In this document: positions 46,714-56,016 of the stretch, one piece after another | Layout of the letters: each line of letters opens with the position of its first letter | Numbering within the stretch: the stretch's first letter is position 1 | Assembly (NCBI GenBank): GCA_025928185.1 | Contig: JAICKA010000003.1 | Coordinates: 1-64,000, forward strand | Direction of reading: 5' to 3' | From: Gemmatimonadaceae bacterium | Lineage (GTDB): Bacteria; Gemmatimonadota; Gemmatimonadetes; Gemmatimonadales; Gemmatimonadaceae | Length of the DNA stretch: 64,000 nucleotides | Position numbers and translations under genes: made by a program | The notes under the pieces: model-generated | What the model saw: only the letters and a program-made list of their open reading frames with translations | Told to the model about the DNA's origin: nothing | Databases searched by the model: none

Positions 46714-48519
46714 ATGTCGCTGTGGCTGCTCGCGGTTGCCGCCGGTGTGCTGCTCGCCGTCATCCAGTATGGCTGGCGCGGGTTCGGCGCCGGCTGGTCG
46801 ACGCTTCTCCCCGCAATCCTGCGGATCGTCGCCATCACGCTGATCGTGGCGCTGCTGCTCGACGCGCCCGTCGCGCCTGCGCGCCGCGTGCCGAGCTGGG
46901 TCGCCATCGATGCGTCGATGAGCATGGCTCGCGGCGACACGGCACTTTGGCGCACTGCGCTCGATTCGGCGCGTCGCGTTCGCGCCGATTCGACGTTCGT
47001 GTTCGGCGATTCCGTGCGGCCGGCGTCATCCCGCTCGAAGGCCGCGTTGCCGCACGATCAGTCGTCGCTGCTGCGTCCCGCGGTGGAACGCGCACTTGGC
47101 GCCGGTCATCCGCTCACCGTCATCACCGATGGCGAGCTGGATGATGCCGATGCGGTTGCCTCGTTGCCGGCCGGCTCGCGGGTGATCGTGCTGTCACGGC
47201 CGGCGCGCCGCGACCTTGCCGCCGTGGCGATGGATGCACCGCGTGCGATCGTGAGCGGCGACACGCTCGAGGTGCATGTCGACGTCCAGGCCGGCGCTGG
47301 TGGTTCTGGCGCAGGTCGTGTGATGCTGTTTCTGGATCGCGCGGCGCTGGGAGACGCGGCCGTCGATTCGCTGCCCGCGTATGGTGAGCGGCGCGTCGAC
47401 ATCAAGCTGACGCCTACTGGCGCCGCCGGCCCAGCGGTGCTGCGTGCGGTCGTGGCATCGACGGCCGACGCCGAGCCGCGGAACGACACCCTGATCGCGG
47501 CGGTGGACCTGTCGCGTGGCGCGAGCGCGGTGTTCGTCTCGACCATTCCGGACTTTGACGCCCGCTACGCGCTCGCGGTGCTGCGCGGTGCACTCAGCAT
47601 TCCGACGCGCGGTTTTTTTCGGGTGGCACCGGGTGAGTGGCGGATCGACGGCGCGCTCACTCCGGTAACCGAAGCGGCGGTGCGCCAGGCGCTGCGCGAT
47701 GCGCCGGTCGCGATCATTCAAGGGGATACGTCCGCGTTCGGTCCGCCGCGCGCCGCAACGCTCGGCCCGGTCGCGTTGATGTCGAGCTCCGCGACGAGTG
47801 GCGAATGGTATCCGTCGGCCGCACCGCCGTCGCCGCTCGCTCCGGCGCTCGCCGGCCTGGTGTGGGACAGCCTTCCACCCGTCGCCGCGCCGGAAACACC
47901 GCCGCGCGGAACGTGGACCGGCCTCGAGGCGCGGCGAAATCGCGGCGACGAACGGCAAGCCATCGTCGTCGGCACGGACGAACCACGTCGCGTGGCGATC
48001 GTTGCCGCGTCCGGATTGTGGCGCTGGCGCTTTCGCGGCGGCACCTCGGCGGACGCGTTCACCGCACTGTGGGGAAGTATATTTGACTGGTTGGCCGCCG
48101 AGCGCGCGGATCGGCGCGCCGCGGTGCCGGACGAGCGGCTCGTCCGCGCGGGCGATCCAATCCGGTGGCGGCGGGGATCGCCGGCCGATTCCGTGGTCCC
48201 GCTCACGTTGCGTCGCCGTGGCGCGGCCCGCGTCGATACGATGACGCTCCGATTCGGCACCGACGTTACGATCGTGGAAACGCCGCCGCTCGCCGAAGGC
48301 ATCTACGACGTCACCACGCGCGGCGGCAACGCCGTGCTGGCCGTGAACGCCTCGCGGGAGTGGCTGCCGCGGCGACCGACCGTACCCGGCGGAGCCGTGC
48401 GCGGCCGGATCGCGGCCGCGAGCGTGCCGGGACTCCGGCAATTCGGCTGGATCTATGCGGCCGCGATCGTGTTGTTGTGCGCCGAGTGGCTGCTGCGGCG
48501 CCGAAAAGGAATGCGATGA
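46714..48519 (+). CDS. VWA-like membrane protein of unknown function
   Basis: two N-terminal TMs, MIDAS-like DASMS in 'SWVAIDASMSMARGDTALWRTALDSAR', C-terminal TM. Confidence 0.65.
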   Translation: MSLWLLAVAAGVLLAVIQYGWRGFGAGWSTLLPAILRIVAITLIVALLLDAPVAPARRVPSWVAIDASMSMARGDTALWRTALDSARRVRADSTFVFGDSVRPASSRSKAALPHDQSSLLRPAVERALGAGHPLTVITDGELDDADAVASLPAGSRVIVLSRPARRDLAAVAMDAPRAIVSGDTLEVHVDVQAGAGGSGAGRVMLFLDRAALGDAAVDSLPAYGERRVDIKLTPTGAAGPAVLRAVVASTADAEPRNDTLIAAVDLSRGASAVFVSTIPDFDARYALAVLRGALSIPTRGFFRVAPGEWRIDGALTPVTEAAVRQALRDAPVAIIQGDTSAFGPPRAATLGPVALMSSSATSGEWYPSAAPPSPLAPALAGLVWDSLPPVAAPETPPRGTWTGLEARRNRGDERQAIVVGTDEPRRVAIVAASGLWRWRFRGGTSADAFTALWGSIFDWLAAERADRRAAVPDERLVRAGDPIRWRRGSPADSVVPLTLRRRGAARVDTMTLRFGTDVTIVETPPLAEGIYDVTTRGGNAVLAVNASREWLPRRPTVPGGAVRGRIAAASVPGLRQFGWIYAAAIVLLCAEWLLRRRKGMR

Positions 48520-48534
48520 CCGAACTGGAGTTGC

Positions 48535-49464
48535 ATGCGGATTCTGCGTAAGGCCGGCGACGTTCCGAAGCGCTCGCTCTGGCAACGGATCAAGGATGTC
48601 GCGCTCACGGACGTGGGCGTACTGGCGCGCGGCGGTGTGTCGGCTGGCTCGCTCGAGGAGCTCGAGCGGCTGCTGCTCGAGGCGGATTTCGGCGTGCCGG
48701 TCACGCTGCGTCTGGTCGCCGAGGTCGAGCGCCTCGCGGCGCGCGGTTCAGTAAAGACTCAAGAGCAATTTCACGAGGCGCTGGCGCGCGGCATCGAGGC
48801 GTCGCTGCGCGGCGGCAACAGCGATCCGGCGCTGCGCACCGCGAATGCGCCGCCGCTGATCGTGCTCATCGTCGGCGTGAACGGCGCGGGCAAGACCACG
48901 TTCATCGGCAAATTGAGCAGCCGTTTCATCGCCCAAGGCAAGCGCGTGATGGTGGCGGCAGGCGACACGTTCCGGGCCGGCGCGATCGATCAACTCCGGG
49001 TGTGGGCGGAGCGCACGGGCGCCGAGTTCGTCGGCGCCGCGGCCGGTGCGGATCCGGCATCCGTCGCGTTCGACGCGATCGATCGGGCAGTTGCGCGCGG
49101 CGCCGACGTGCTGATCGTCGACACCGCGGGACGGCTGCACACGAGCGAAGGATTGATGATCGAGCTGGAAAAGGTCGCGCGTGTCATTGCCAAGCGACTG
49201 CCCGGTGCGCCGCACGAAACGCTGCTCGTGCTCGACGGCACGATCGGCCAGAACGCCGTGCAGCAGGCGAAGACGTTTGCCGCGGCGGTCCCGGTCACGG
49301 GTCTCGTCGTGACGAAGCTCGATGGCACGGCGCGCGGCGGCGTGGTCGTGGCGGTGCACGAGGCCATCGACGTGCCGGTCAAGTTTCTCGGAGTTGGCGA
49401 ATCGGCGGCGGATCTCGTGACGTTCGACGCCGCGGCGTTCGCCCGGGAGCTGTTGGGGGAGTAG
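48535..49464 (+). CDS. ftsY: signal recognition particle receptor FtsY
   Basis: GVNGAGKTTFIGKLSSRF, VAAGDTFRAGAIDQL, VDTAGRLHTSEGLMIEL, TKLDGTARGGVVVAV. Confidence 0.95.
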   Translation: MRILRKAGDVPKRSLWQRIKDVALTDVGVLARGGVSAGSLEELERLLLEADFGVPVTLRLVAEVERLAARGSVKTQEQFHEALARGIEASLRGGNSDPALRTANAPPLIVLIVGVNGAGKTTFIGKLSSRFIAQGKRVMVAAGDTFRAGAIDQLRVWAERTGAEFVGAAAGADPASVAFDAIDRAVARGADVLIVDTAGRLHTSEGLMIELEKVARVIAKRLPGAPHETLLVLDGTIGQNAVQQAKTFAAAVPVTGLVVTKLDGTARGGVVVAVHEAIDVPVKFLGVGESAADLVTFDAAAFARELLGE

Positions 49465-51564
49465 ATGGCCCAGATGCCGCAGCGGCGGGCGGGCACCGGC
49501 CAGCGGCTGTTCCTGGACACACCCGTTACGTACCTCAAGGGCGTGGGTCCGGCACGCGCCGACGCGCTGCGCCGCCTCGGCATCATTACCGCCGGCGATC
49601 TCCTGTTTCACGTGCCGCACCGCTACGAGGATGCGAGCACGATCTCGCCGATCAGCGCGCTGGAGCCCGGAATGCAGGGCACCATGATCGGCACCGTCAT
49701 CTCCAAGGGCGTGATCCCGACGCGGAAGGGCCTGCGGATCTTCCAGGCCGTGCTCCGTGATGAATCCGGCATGATGGAAGTCTCATGGCCGGGCCAGCCG
49801 TTTCTCGACCGGACGATCAACAAGGGCGATGCCCTGCTGGTGACCGGCACCGTGCGCTTCTTTCACGGCCGCCAGTTCCAGCCGCGGGAATTCGTGAACC
49901 TGGGCGACGACGCGGACACGGCGGCGGGGCGCGTGCTCTCGGTCTATCCCGCCACCGAGGGGCTGTCGTTCAAGCTGCTGCGCACGATCATCGAGACGCA
50001 TCTCGACGCGCTGCTGCCGCAGCTCGAGGAGTATCTGCCGGGCGACGTGTTGCGGGCTGCCGGCGTGCCGGGTATCGCCGACGCGCTTCGCATGGTGCAC
50101 CGGCCGGCCACGCTCGACGAAGCCATGCGCGGCCGGTCGCGCCTTGCGTTCGAGGAATTGTTCTTCGTCCAGCTGCTGCATCAGCGCGCGCGCGAGCTGG
50201 CTCGCGTGCACCGGAGCGGCATCAGCTTCGTCAATCGCCGCGCGCTCACGTCGCGCCTGCGCGAATCGCTGCCGTTTCAGCTCACCGCTGCGCAGGTTCG
50301 CTCCGTGCGCGAGATCTTCGCCGATATGTGCAGCGATCGCCGCATGCAGCGGCTGCTGCAGGGCGACGTTGGCAGCGGCAAGACGATCGTCGCGCTGTTC
50401 GCCGCGCTCCTCGCCATCGAGAACGGCTATCAGGCCGCGATCATGGCGCCCACGGAGTTGCTTGCCGAACAGCACGCGCGCACGATGACACAGCTCCTCG
50501 CGCCGCTCGGCATCGCGCCCATCCTGCTCACGGGCAGCTTGCCGGCACGCGAGCGGCGCGCGATCGCCGAGCGGCTCGCGAGCAGCGAGCCGGTGCTGGT
50601 CGTCGGCACGCACGCGCTGCTGGAGCAGACGACGACATTCGCGAAACTCGGCTTTGCCGCGATCGACGAGCAACACCGATTCGGTGTCGAGCAGCGCAAG
50701 GCGCTCGGCGCCAAGGGCGAGATGCCAGACGTGCTGCTGATGTCCGCGACGCCCATTCCGCGTTCTCTGGCGCTGACATTGTACGGCGACCTCGATCTCA
50801 GCCTGCTCGACGAGCGGCCGCCCGGCCGGCAGCCGGTGACCACCGGGTTGCGCCGCGAGTCGAGCCGCGCCCGGGTGTTCCAGTTCGTCGAGCGGCAGAT
50901 CGCGGCTGGACGCCAGGCGTACGTGGTGTATCCTGTGATCGAGGAATCAGAGAAGTCTGATCTCAAGGCCGCGACGACGATGTACGACGTGCTCTCGTCG
51001 GGTCCGTTCGCGGGCCGACGTCTCGCGCTGCTGCACGGCCGGGTGCCGGCGGACGAGCGCGATGCGATCATGCGCCGGTTTCGCGACGGCGAGATCGACG
51101 TCCTCGTGGCGACGACTGTCATCGAGGTCGGGATCGACGTGCCGAATGCGACCGTGATGCTGATCGAGCATCCGGAGCGGTTCGGTCTGTCGCAGTTGCA
51201 CCAGTTGCGCGGCCGGGTCGGCCGCGGCGCGGATGAATCGTTCTGCATTCTGCTCGGCGACGTGAGCCCCGACGCGGCCGCGCGGCTGCAGGTATTCGCG
51301 CGCACCGAAGATGGTTTCGAGATCGCACGCGAGGATCTGCGCATTCGCGGCATGGGCGACCTGTTCGGTGAGCGGCAGAGCGGAGTTCCTACGTTCCGGA
51401 TCGCCGATCCGCTGCGCGATGAAGCGCTGAACGAACGCGCGCGGGCCGCGGCCGAGTCATTGCTCGAGCACGACCCCGGGCTCGAGCAGCCGAGTCACGC
51501 CGGCCTTCGCCGCGTGCTTGGTGAGCGCTACGCGCGCTCGCTCGAGCTGTTTCGCGTCGGCTAG
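49465..51564 (+). CDS. recG: ATP-dependent DNA helicase RecG
   Basis: LQGDVGSGKTIVALFAAL, DEQHRFGVEQR, MSATPIPRSLALTLYGDLDLS, QLRGRVGRG. Confidence 0.97.
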   Translation: MAQMPQRRAGTGQRLFLDTPVTYLKGVGPARADALRRLGIITAGDLLFHVPHRYEDASTISPISALEPGMQGTMIGTVISKGVIPTRKGLRIFQAVLRDESGMMEVSWPGQPFLDRTINKGDALLVTGTVRFFHGRQFQPREFVNLGDDADTAAGRVLSVYPATEGLSFKLLRTIIETHLDALLPQLEEYLPGDVLRAAGVPGIADALRMVHRPATLDEAMRGRSRLAFEELFFVQLLHQRARELARVHRSGISFVNRRALTSRLRESLPFQLTAAQVRSVREIFADMCSDRRMQRLLQGDVGSGKTIVALFAALLAIENGYQAAIMAPTELLAEQHARTMTQLLAPLGIAPILLTGSLPARERRAIAERLASSEPVLVVGTHALLEQTTTFAKLGFAAIDEQHRFGVEQRKALGAKGEMPDVLLMSATPIPRSLALTLYGDLDLSLLDERPPGRQPVTTGLRRESSRARVFQFVERQIAAGRQAYVVYPVIEESEKSDLKAATTMYDVLSSGPFAGRRLALLHGRVPADERDAIMRRFRDGEIDVLVATTVIEVGIDVPNATVMLIEHPERFGLSQLHQLRGRVGRGADESFCILLGDVSPDAAARLQVFARTEDGFEIAREDLRIRGMGDLFGERQSGVPTFRIADPLRDEALNERARAAAESLLEHDPGLEQPSHAGLRRVLGERYARSLELFRVG

Positions 51565-52208
51565 AGCGGCGGCTTGCCGGGCGTCGGCTGCGCGAGCCGC
51601 CGGCGAATCCGCTCCAATTCCGCGTTGGCCTTGGCCAGCTCCGATTTCAACCGCTTGATCTCGGCGTCGGAGTCAGAATCGGGCGCCGACTTGGCCGCTT
51701 CGGCGCGCGCGTTCGCCGCATCAGACTTGGCGTTGGACGCTTGGGCTTTGGCGTTCGATGCGGTCGCCGTCGCGTCCTTCGCTTCGGCGAGGGCGCCGAC
51801 CGCGACGCGAGTGAGTCCCGCCAACTGGCCGGCCACGCGCCGCAACGACTTTGCTTCGACCACGTGCTGCCGCGCGCGCGGGTCGCTGAGATATCCGTCG
51901 AGTGATGCCATGGCCGTGGTCAGGGACAGGTCCGGATTGGACGGATCCATCGCGAACACCGCGCGCCAGTACGCAGTCTCCAACGCCTCAGGCGTTCCCG
52001 GATAAGCCGCCGCGAAGGTAGCGAGTACGCTGTCGGCGGCCGCAAACTCGGAAACGTTGGCGTCGGCTTTGGCCGTGGCGAGAGTGCGCGACCATGTCTC
52101 GGCCGAGGAGTCGTGCGAGCCGGTGAACGCCTGCAGACTGGCGCAGCCGCCGCTCGCCAACAAGGACAAGCTCACGAGCATTCGAGCACCGCGCGCGAAC
52201 TCTCTCAT
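51561..52208 (-). CDS. putative lipoprotein with coiled-coil C-terminus
   Basis: signal/lipobox LSLLASGGCASL; C-terminal heptad-like region AKANAELERIRRRL; start refined from the ORF track. Confidence 0.65.
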   Translation of the reverse strand: MREFARGARMLVSLSLLASGGCASLQAFTGSHDSSAETWSRTLATAKADANVSEFAAADSVLATFAAAYPGTPEALETAYWRAVFAMDPSNPDLSLTTAMASLDGYLSDPRARQHVVEAKSLRRVAGQLAGLTRVAVGALAEAKDATATASNAKAQASNAKSDAANARAEAAKSAPDSDSDAEIKRLKSELAKANAELERIRRRLAQPTPGKPPL

Positions 52209-53710
52209 GTGCGCTCGGCGGCTGCGACGGTCGTGAGCCGTTGGCCGGAGGAGCGCCGGGCGACCCGAACCGGCAACGTGATGGCAAATGTGGTTCCGAC
52301 TCCAACCGAGCTGTCGCACGAAATCGTGCCTCCATGCGCTTCGACGATCTGCTTTGCAATGGCAAGTCCCAAGCCGGTACCGCCAGCCTGAGCGGCGCTC
52401 TGATTGTCCGCCTGGAAGAACTTCTCGAAAACGTGCCGCACCTGCTCCGGCGGAATGCCGGCCCCAGTGTCGCTCACTTCGATCCGAACGCTCGCCCCCT
52501 CGTCCGCAGGCTCGAAGCGCAGGGTCACCGAACCTCCACGCGGGGTGAACTTGAAGGCGTTCGAGAGGAGGTTGCCGACGACTTCGTTAATGCGGTCGGG
52601 ATCCCAGTACACGTCCTCCGGCAAGCCCTCCTGTCGTTCAACGCTGAACTTCACGCCGCGCTGGAGCGCGAGCACGTGGAACGAGCTCTCCAACTCCTCG
52701 AGCAGAGCGTCGAGGTGAATGCGGCGCGGCTCGACGCGGCCGCTTCCGGCTTCGAAGCGGCTCACATCGAGCAGCTGCTTCACGAGCCGCGAGAGCGTGT
52801 TGGCCTGGATGCCGAGCGTCTTGTGCACTTCCTTCTGCTGATCGGTGAGCGGCCCGTAGACGCCTTCGTCGAGGAGCTGCAGGTAGCCGATCATCACGTT
52901 GATCGGCGTTTTGAGCTCGTGCGAGGCCACCGACACGAATTCAGCTTTGAGCTTGTCCAGCTCACTGAGCTGGCGCGTCATCTCCTGAAAGCTCCTGGCG
53001 AGCTGCCCGAATTCATCGGAGCGACTTTCGGACAGGCGCAAGTGATAACCGAGATCGCCGTCGGCCACAGCGCGCATACCCGATTGCAAATTCCTGATCG
53101 GCTCACTGATCGACCGCGTGAGCAGGATCGCAATCCCGGCGGCAATGATCAGGGCGAGCAGCAACGCACCGGCGGACAACCGCGCCGTGTTGGAGATATT
53201 GGCGGCCTGGTCGGAGACGCGATGACCCGTACGAATGCTCAGTGCATCTTCGGCGAGAATCACGGTCGAGTCGGCGTGGTTGAGCGCCGGTACGAACACG
53301 TTTGCCGAAATGGAATCGGCAAGCTTGGGCTGATTGGCCAGCGCGGCTCGGTACTCGGAGGGCGCGGCGGCCGCGATCTGTCGGACCGATTCGGCGATCT
53401 CGCGCCCATACGCAGGCAACTGAAAATGGCTCAGCGAATCGGCGAGTCGGCCGACTTGTCCAAGCTCGTCGTCCAGCGTGTCACGACTGGCCTTGTCCTT
53501 GGAGAAGAGCAGCGCAAGCTCACCGCGCCGCAAATCGTTGAGGCCCTCGCGCAACCGGCCGAGTAGCAGCGAAGCGGCGAAATCGTTGTCGCGCAGCGCG
53601 CGCGCGTCATCCTGGAGGCGGTGAAGCGACTGGATGGCGAACACGAGCGGGCCGACGAGGATGATCGCGATGAGGATGAGGCCAGTCGCGAGCCTCGAGC
53701 GCAGGGTCAT
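52205..53710 (-). CDS. membrane sensor histidine kinase (HAMP-HisKA-HATPase)
   Basis: two TMs, HAMP region, EFVSVASHELKTPINVMIGYLQLL, NLLSNAFKFTPRGG, DTGAGIPPEQ, GTGLGLAIAKQIVEAHGG. Confidence 0.94.
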   Translation of the reverse strand: MTLRSRLATGLILIAIILVGPLVFAIQSLHRLQDDARALRDNDFAASLLLGRLREGLNDLRRGELALLFSKDKASRDTLDDELGQVGRLADSLSHFQLPAYGREIAESVRQIAAAAPSEYRAALANQPKLADSISANVFVPALNHADSTVILAEDALSIRTGHRVSDQAANISNTARLSAGALLLALIIAAGIAILLTRSISEPIRNLQSGMRAVADGDLGYHLRLSESRSDEFGQLARSFQEMTRQLSELDKLKAEFVSVASHELKTPINVMIGYLQLLDEGVYGPLTDQQKEVHKTLGIQANTLSRLVKQLLDVSRFEAGSGRVEPRRIHLDALLEELESSFHVLALQRGVKFSVERQEGLPEDVYWDPDRINEVVGNLLSNAFKFTPRGGSVTLRFEPADEGASVRIEVSDTGAGIPPEQVRHVFEKFFQADNQSAAQAGGTGLGLAIAKQIVEAHGGTISCDSSVGVGTTFAITLPVRVARRSSGQRLTTVAAAERT

Positions 53711-53868
53711 GTCGGGGTGGCGGAGCGTTCCAGGCTCGCGAGTTGATGCAAGGAAAGCGCCGTAAAGCCGACGCCGCTACAACGATGCGCGGCGTCAGGG
53801 GTACCGTCGATTCAGCGACTCGTATACGCTTATAGCTCGCTTCGCCAATCAGTTAGCCTACTTCCGTC

Positions 53869-55170
53869 ATGTCCGATTCCACTCCGCGAATTTCCGAACT
53901 CGACAGTCACGTCGGCCAGCGCGTTACCGTACGCGGATGGGTGACCCATGTCCGCTCTTCCGGCAAGGTCGCGTTCGCTGTGATCCGTGATGGAACGGGC
54001 ATCATGCAGGCGGTGTTCGTCAAAACCGCATTGCCGCCCGACATCTGGGACCGGTTCAAGGAGCTGACGCTCGAGACGTCGGTGCGCGTGACGGGCGAGG
54101 TACGCGCGGAGCCGCGTGCGCCGGGCGGCTACGAGCTCGGCGTGAGCGACCTTGCGATCGTTGGCGCGAGCCCGATCGACTACCCGATTCAGCCGAAGGA
54201 GCACGGCGTCGATTTTCTGCTCGACCACAGGCACTTCTGGCTGCGCAGCAACCGGCAGCGCGCGATCTTCGCGATTCGCAGCGAGATCGAGCAGGCGATT
54301 CACGATTTCTTCTATCAGCGCGGTTTCCTGCGCGTCGACACGCCGATTCTCACCGCGGCGATCGGCGAGCGCAGCGGACTGTTCTCGACCGAATACTTCG
54401 AGGAAGGCAACGCCTACCTCGCCCAGACGGGGCAGTTGTACGGCGAAGCGGCCGCCGCGGCGTTCGGCAAGATCTACACGTTCGGTCCGACGTTCCGCGC
54501 GGAAAAATCCAAGACCCGCCGGCATCTCACCGAGTTCTGGATGATCGAGCCGGAAGTGGCGTGGAACGACTCGGACGACAACATGCGACTGCAGGAGGAT
54601 TTCGTGTCGTTCGTCGTTCAGCGCTGCCTCGAGCGGCGCGGCGGCGAGCTGACTGAGCTCGAGCGCGACCGTGCGCCGCTCGAGCGCGTGAAGTCGCCGT
54701 TCCATCGGGTGGACTACGGCGACGCCGTGAGCATTCTGCAAAAAAAGGGAAGCCCCATCAGCTGGGGCGACGACCTCGGTGCCGAAGACGAAGCGCTGCT
54801 CGTTGCCGACTACGATCGCCCCGTGTTCGTGATGAACTATCCCAAGCAGGCGAAGGCGTTCTACATGAAGGAGAATCCCGCCGACCCACGCACGGTATTG
54901 TGCGATGATTGTCTCGCGCCGGAAGGCTACGGCGAGATCATCGGGGGATCGCAGCGCGAAGACGATTACAACAAGCTGCTCCACCGCATCCACGAGGAAG
55001 GACTGCCGGCGGATGCGTACGATTGGTATCTCGACTTGCGAAAGTACGGAACGTTCGTGCATTCCGGCTTCGGGCTCGGGCTCGAGCGCACCGTCGCCTG
55101 GATCTGCGGATTGCAGCACATCCGCGAGGCGAGCGCGTTTCCCCGGATGATGCACCGGCTGCGCCCGTAG
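53869..55170 (+). CDS. asnS: asparaginyl-tRNA synthetase
   Basis: OB-fold GWVTHVRSSGKVAFAVIRDGTG; TFRAEKSKTRRHLTEFWMIEPE; FGLGLERTVAWICGLQHIREASAFPRMMHRLRP. Confidence 0.95.
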   Translation: MSDSTPRISELDSHVGQRVTVRGWVTHVRSSGKVAFAVIRDGTGIMQAVFVKTALPPDIWDRFKELTLETSVRVTGEVRAEPRAPGGYELGVSDLAIVGASPIDYPIQPKEHGVDFLLDHRHFWLRSNRQRAIFAIRSEIEQAIHDFFYQRGFLRVDTPILTAAIGERSGLFSTEYFEEGNAYLAQTGQLYGEAAAAAFGKIYTFGPTFRAEKSKTRRHLTEFWMIEPEVAWNDSDDNMRLQEDFVSFVVQRCLERRGGELTELERDRAPLERVKSPFHRVDYGDAVSILQKKGSPISWGDDLGAEDEALLVADYDRPVFVMNYPKQAKAFYMKENPADPRTVLCDDCLAPEGYGEIIGGSQREDDYNKLLHRIHEEGLPADAYDWYLDLRKYGTFVHSGFGLGLERTVAWICGLQHIREASAFPRMMHRLRP

Positions 55171-55188
55171 GCGCCGCCGGCACATCCA

Positions 55189-55968
55189 TCACTCGCCGGC
55201 TTTCACCTCGTCCCAGATCGCATCGAGCTCGGCGAGCGACGCCTCGCCGACGACGAGACCGCGCTCCGCCGCGAGGCGTTCGACTGCGCCGAAGCGGCGC
55301 GCGAACTTGACGTTCGCCTTGTCGAGCGCGATCGCCGGATGCACGTGCGCCTTCCGACACAGATTGACGGCCGCGAACAGCAGATCGCCGAGCTCCGCCT
55401 CGAGCCGCTCGTGCGCGGCGTCGTACCTCGGCGGCGAGCCTGGTGCTGGCGGCGGATCGGCCACCAGCTCGTCGCGCACCTCGAGCAATTCCTCTTCGAC
55501 TTTCTCCAGCGGGCCGTCGACGTCCGGCCAGTCGAATCCCACACCGGCCGCGCGATCCTGAAGACGGAACGCGCGATGCAGTGCCGGCAGATCGACGGGT
55601 AGTCCATCCACGATGCTCGCGCGCTTCTTCGCCTTCATGCCTTCCCACGACTGCCGTGCACCATTGCCGTACAGATGCGGGTGGCGCGCGCGCATCTTGC
55701 CGATGAAGCCGGCGGCGACGTCGTGCATCGTGAACGCGCCGCGCTCCTCCGCGAGCACGGAGTGGAAGAGAATCTGCAGCAACAGATCGCCGAGCTCCTC
55801 GCGGAGCTTCGTGTCGTCGTCGGCGCGAATCGCGTCGTCGACCTCGTAGGCTTCCTCGATGAGATATGGCCGCAGCGACTCGTGCGTCTGCGCCGCATCC
55901 CACTCGCAGCGCGCGCGCAGATCGCGCATCAATGACAGCGTATCTTCAAGCGACGGTTTTTCTTGCAT
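55189..55968 (-). CDS. mazG: MazG nucleoside triphosphate pyrophosphohydrolase
   Basis: LMRDLRARCEWDAAQTHESLRPYLIEEAYEVDDAI, REELGDLLLQILFHSVLAEERGAF. Confidence 0.94.
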   Translation of the reverse strand: MQEKPSLEDTLSLMRDLRARCEWDAAQTHESLRPYLIEEAYEVDDAIRADDDTKLREELGDLLLQILFHSVLAEERGAFTMHDVAAGFIGKMRARHPHLYGNGARQSWEGMKAKKRASIVDGLPVDLPALHRAFRLQDRAAGVGFDWPDVDGPLEKVEEELLEVRDELVADPPPAPGSPPRYDAAHERLEAELGDLLFAAVNLCRKAHVHPAIALDKANVKFARRFGAVERLAAERGLVVGEASLAELDAIWDEVKAGE

Positions 55969-55991
55969 AGCCTCCTCGGGTCCGGTATACT
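55963..55991 (+). promoter_or_regulatory. promoter for alr: TTGCAT-17-TATACT
   Basis: TTGCAT 55963-55968, 17-nt spacer, TATACT 55986-55991; alr ATG at 56016. Confidence 0.65.
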
Positions 55992-56016
55992 ACCCGCCCC
56001 TCGAAATTTGCGTCAA
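55987..56016 (-). promoter_or_regulatory. promoter for mazG: TTGACG-18-TAGTAT (minus strand)
   Basis: reverse complement of CGTCAA 56011-56016 and ATACTA 55987-55992, 18-nt spacer; mazG ATG ends at 55968 with GAGGAGG Shine-Dalgarno. Confidence 0.55.

Noticed and set aside
53711-53868. Possible asnS promoter (TATAGC/TATACG hexamers near 53823-53836)
   Set aside because: AT-rich hexamers are present but I could not find a credible -35 at 16-18 nt on either strand.
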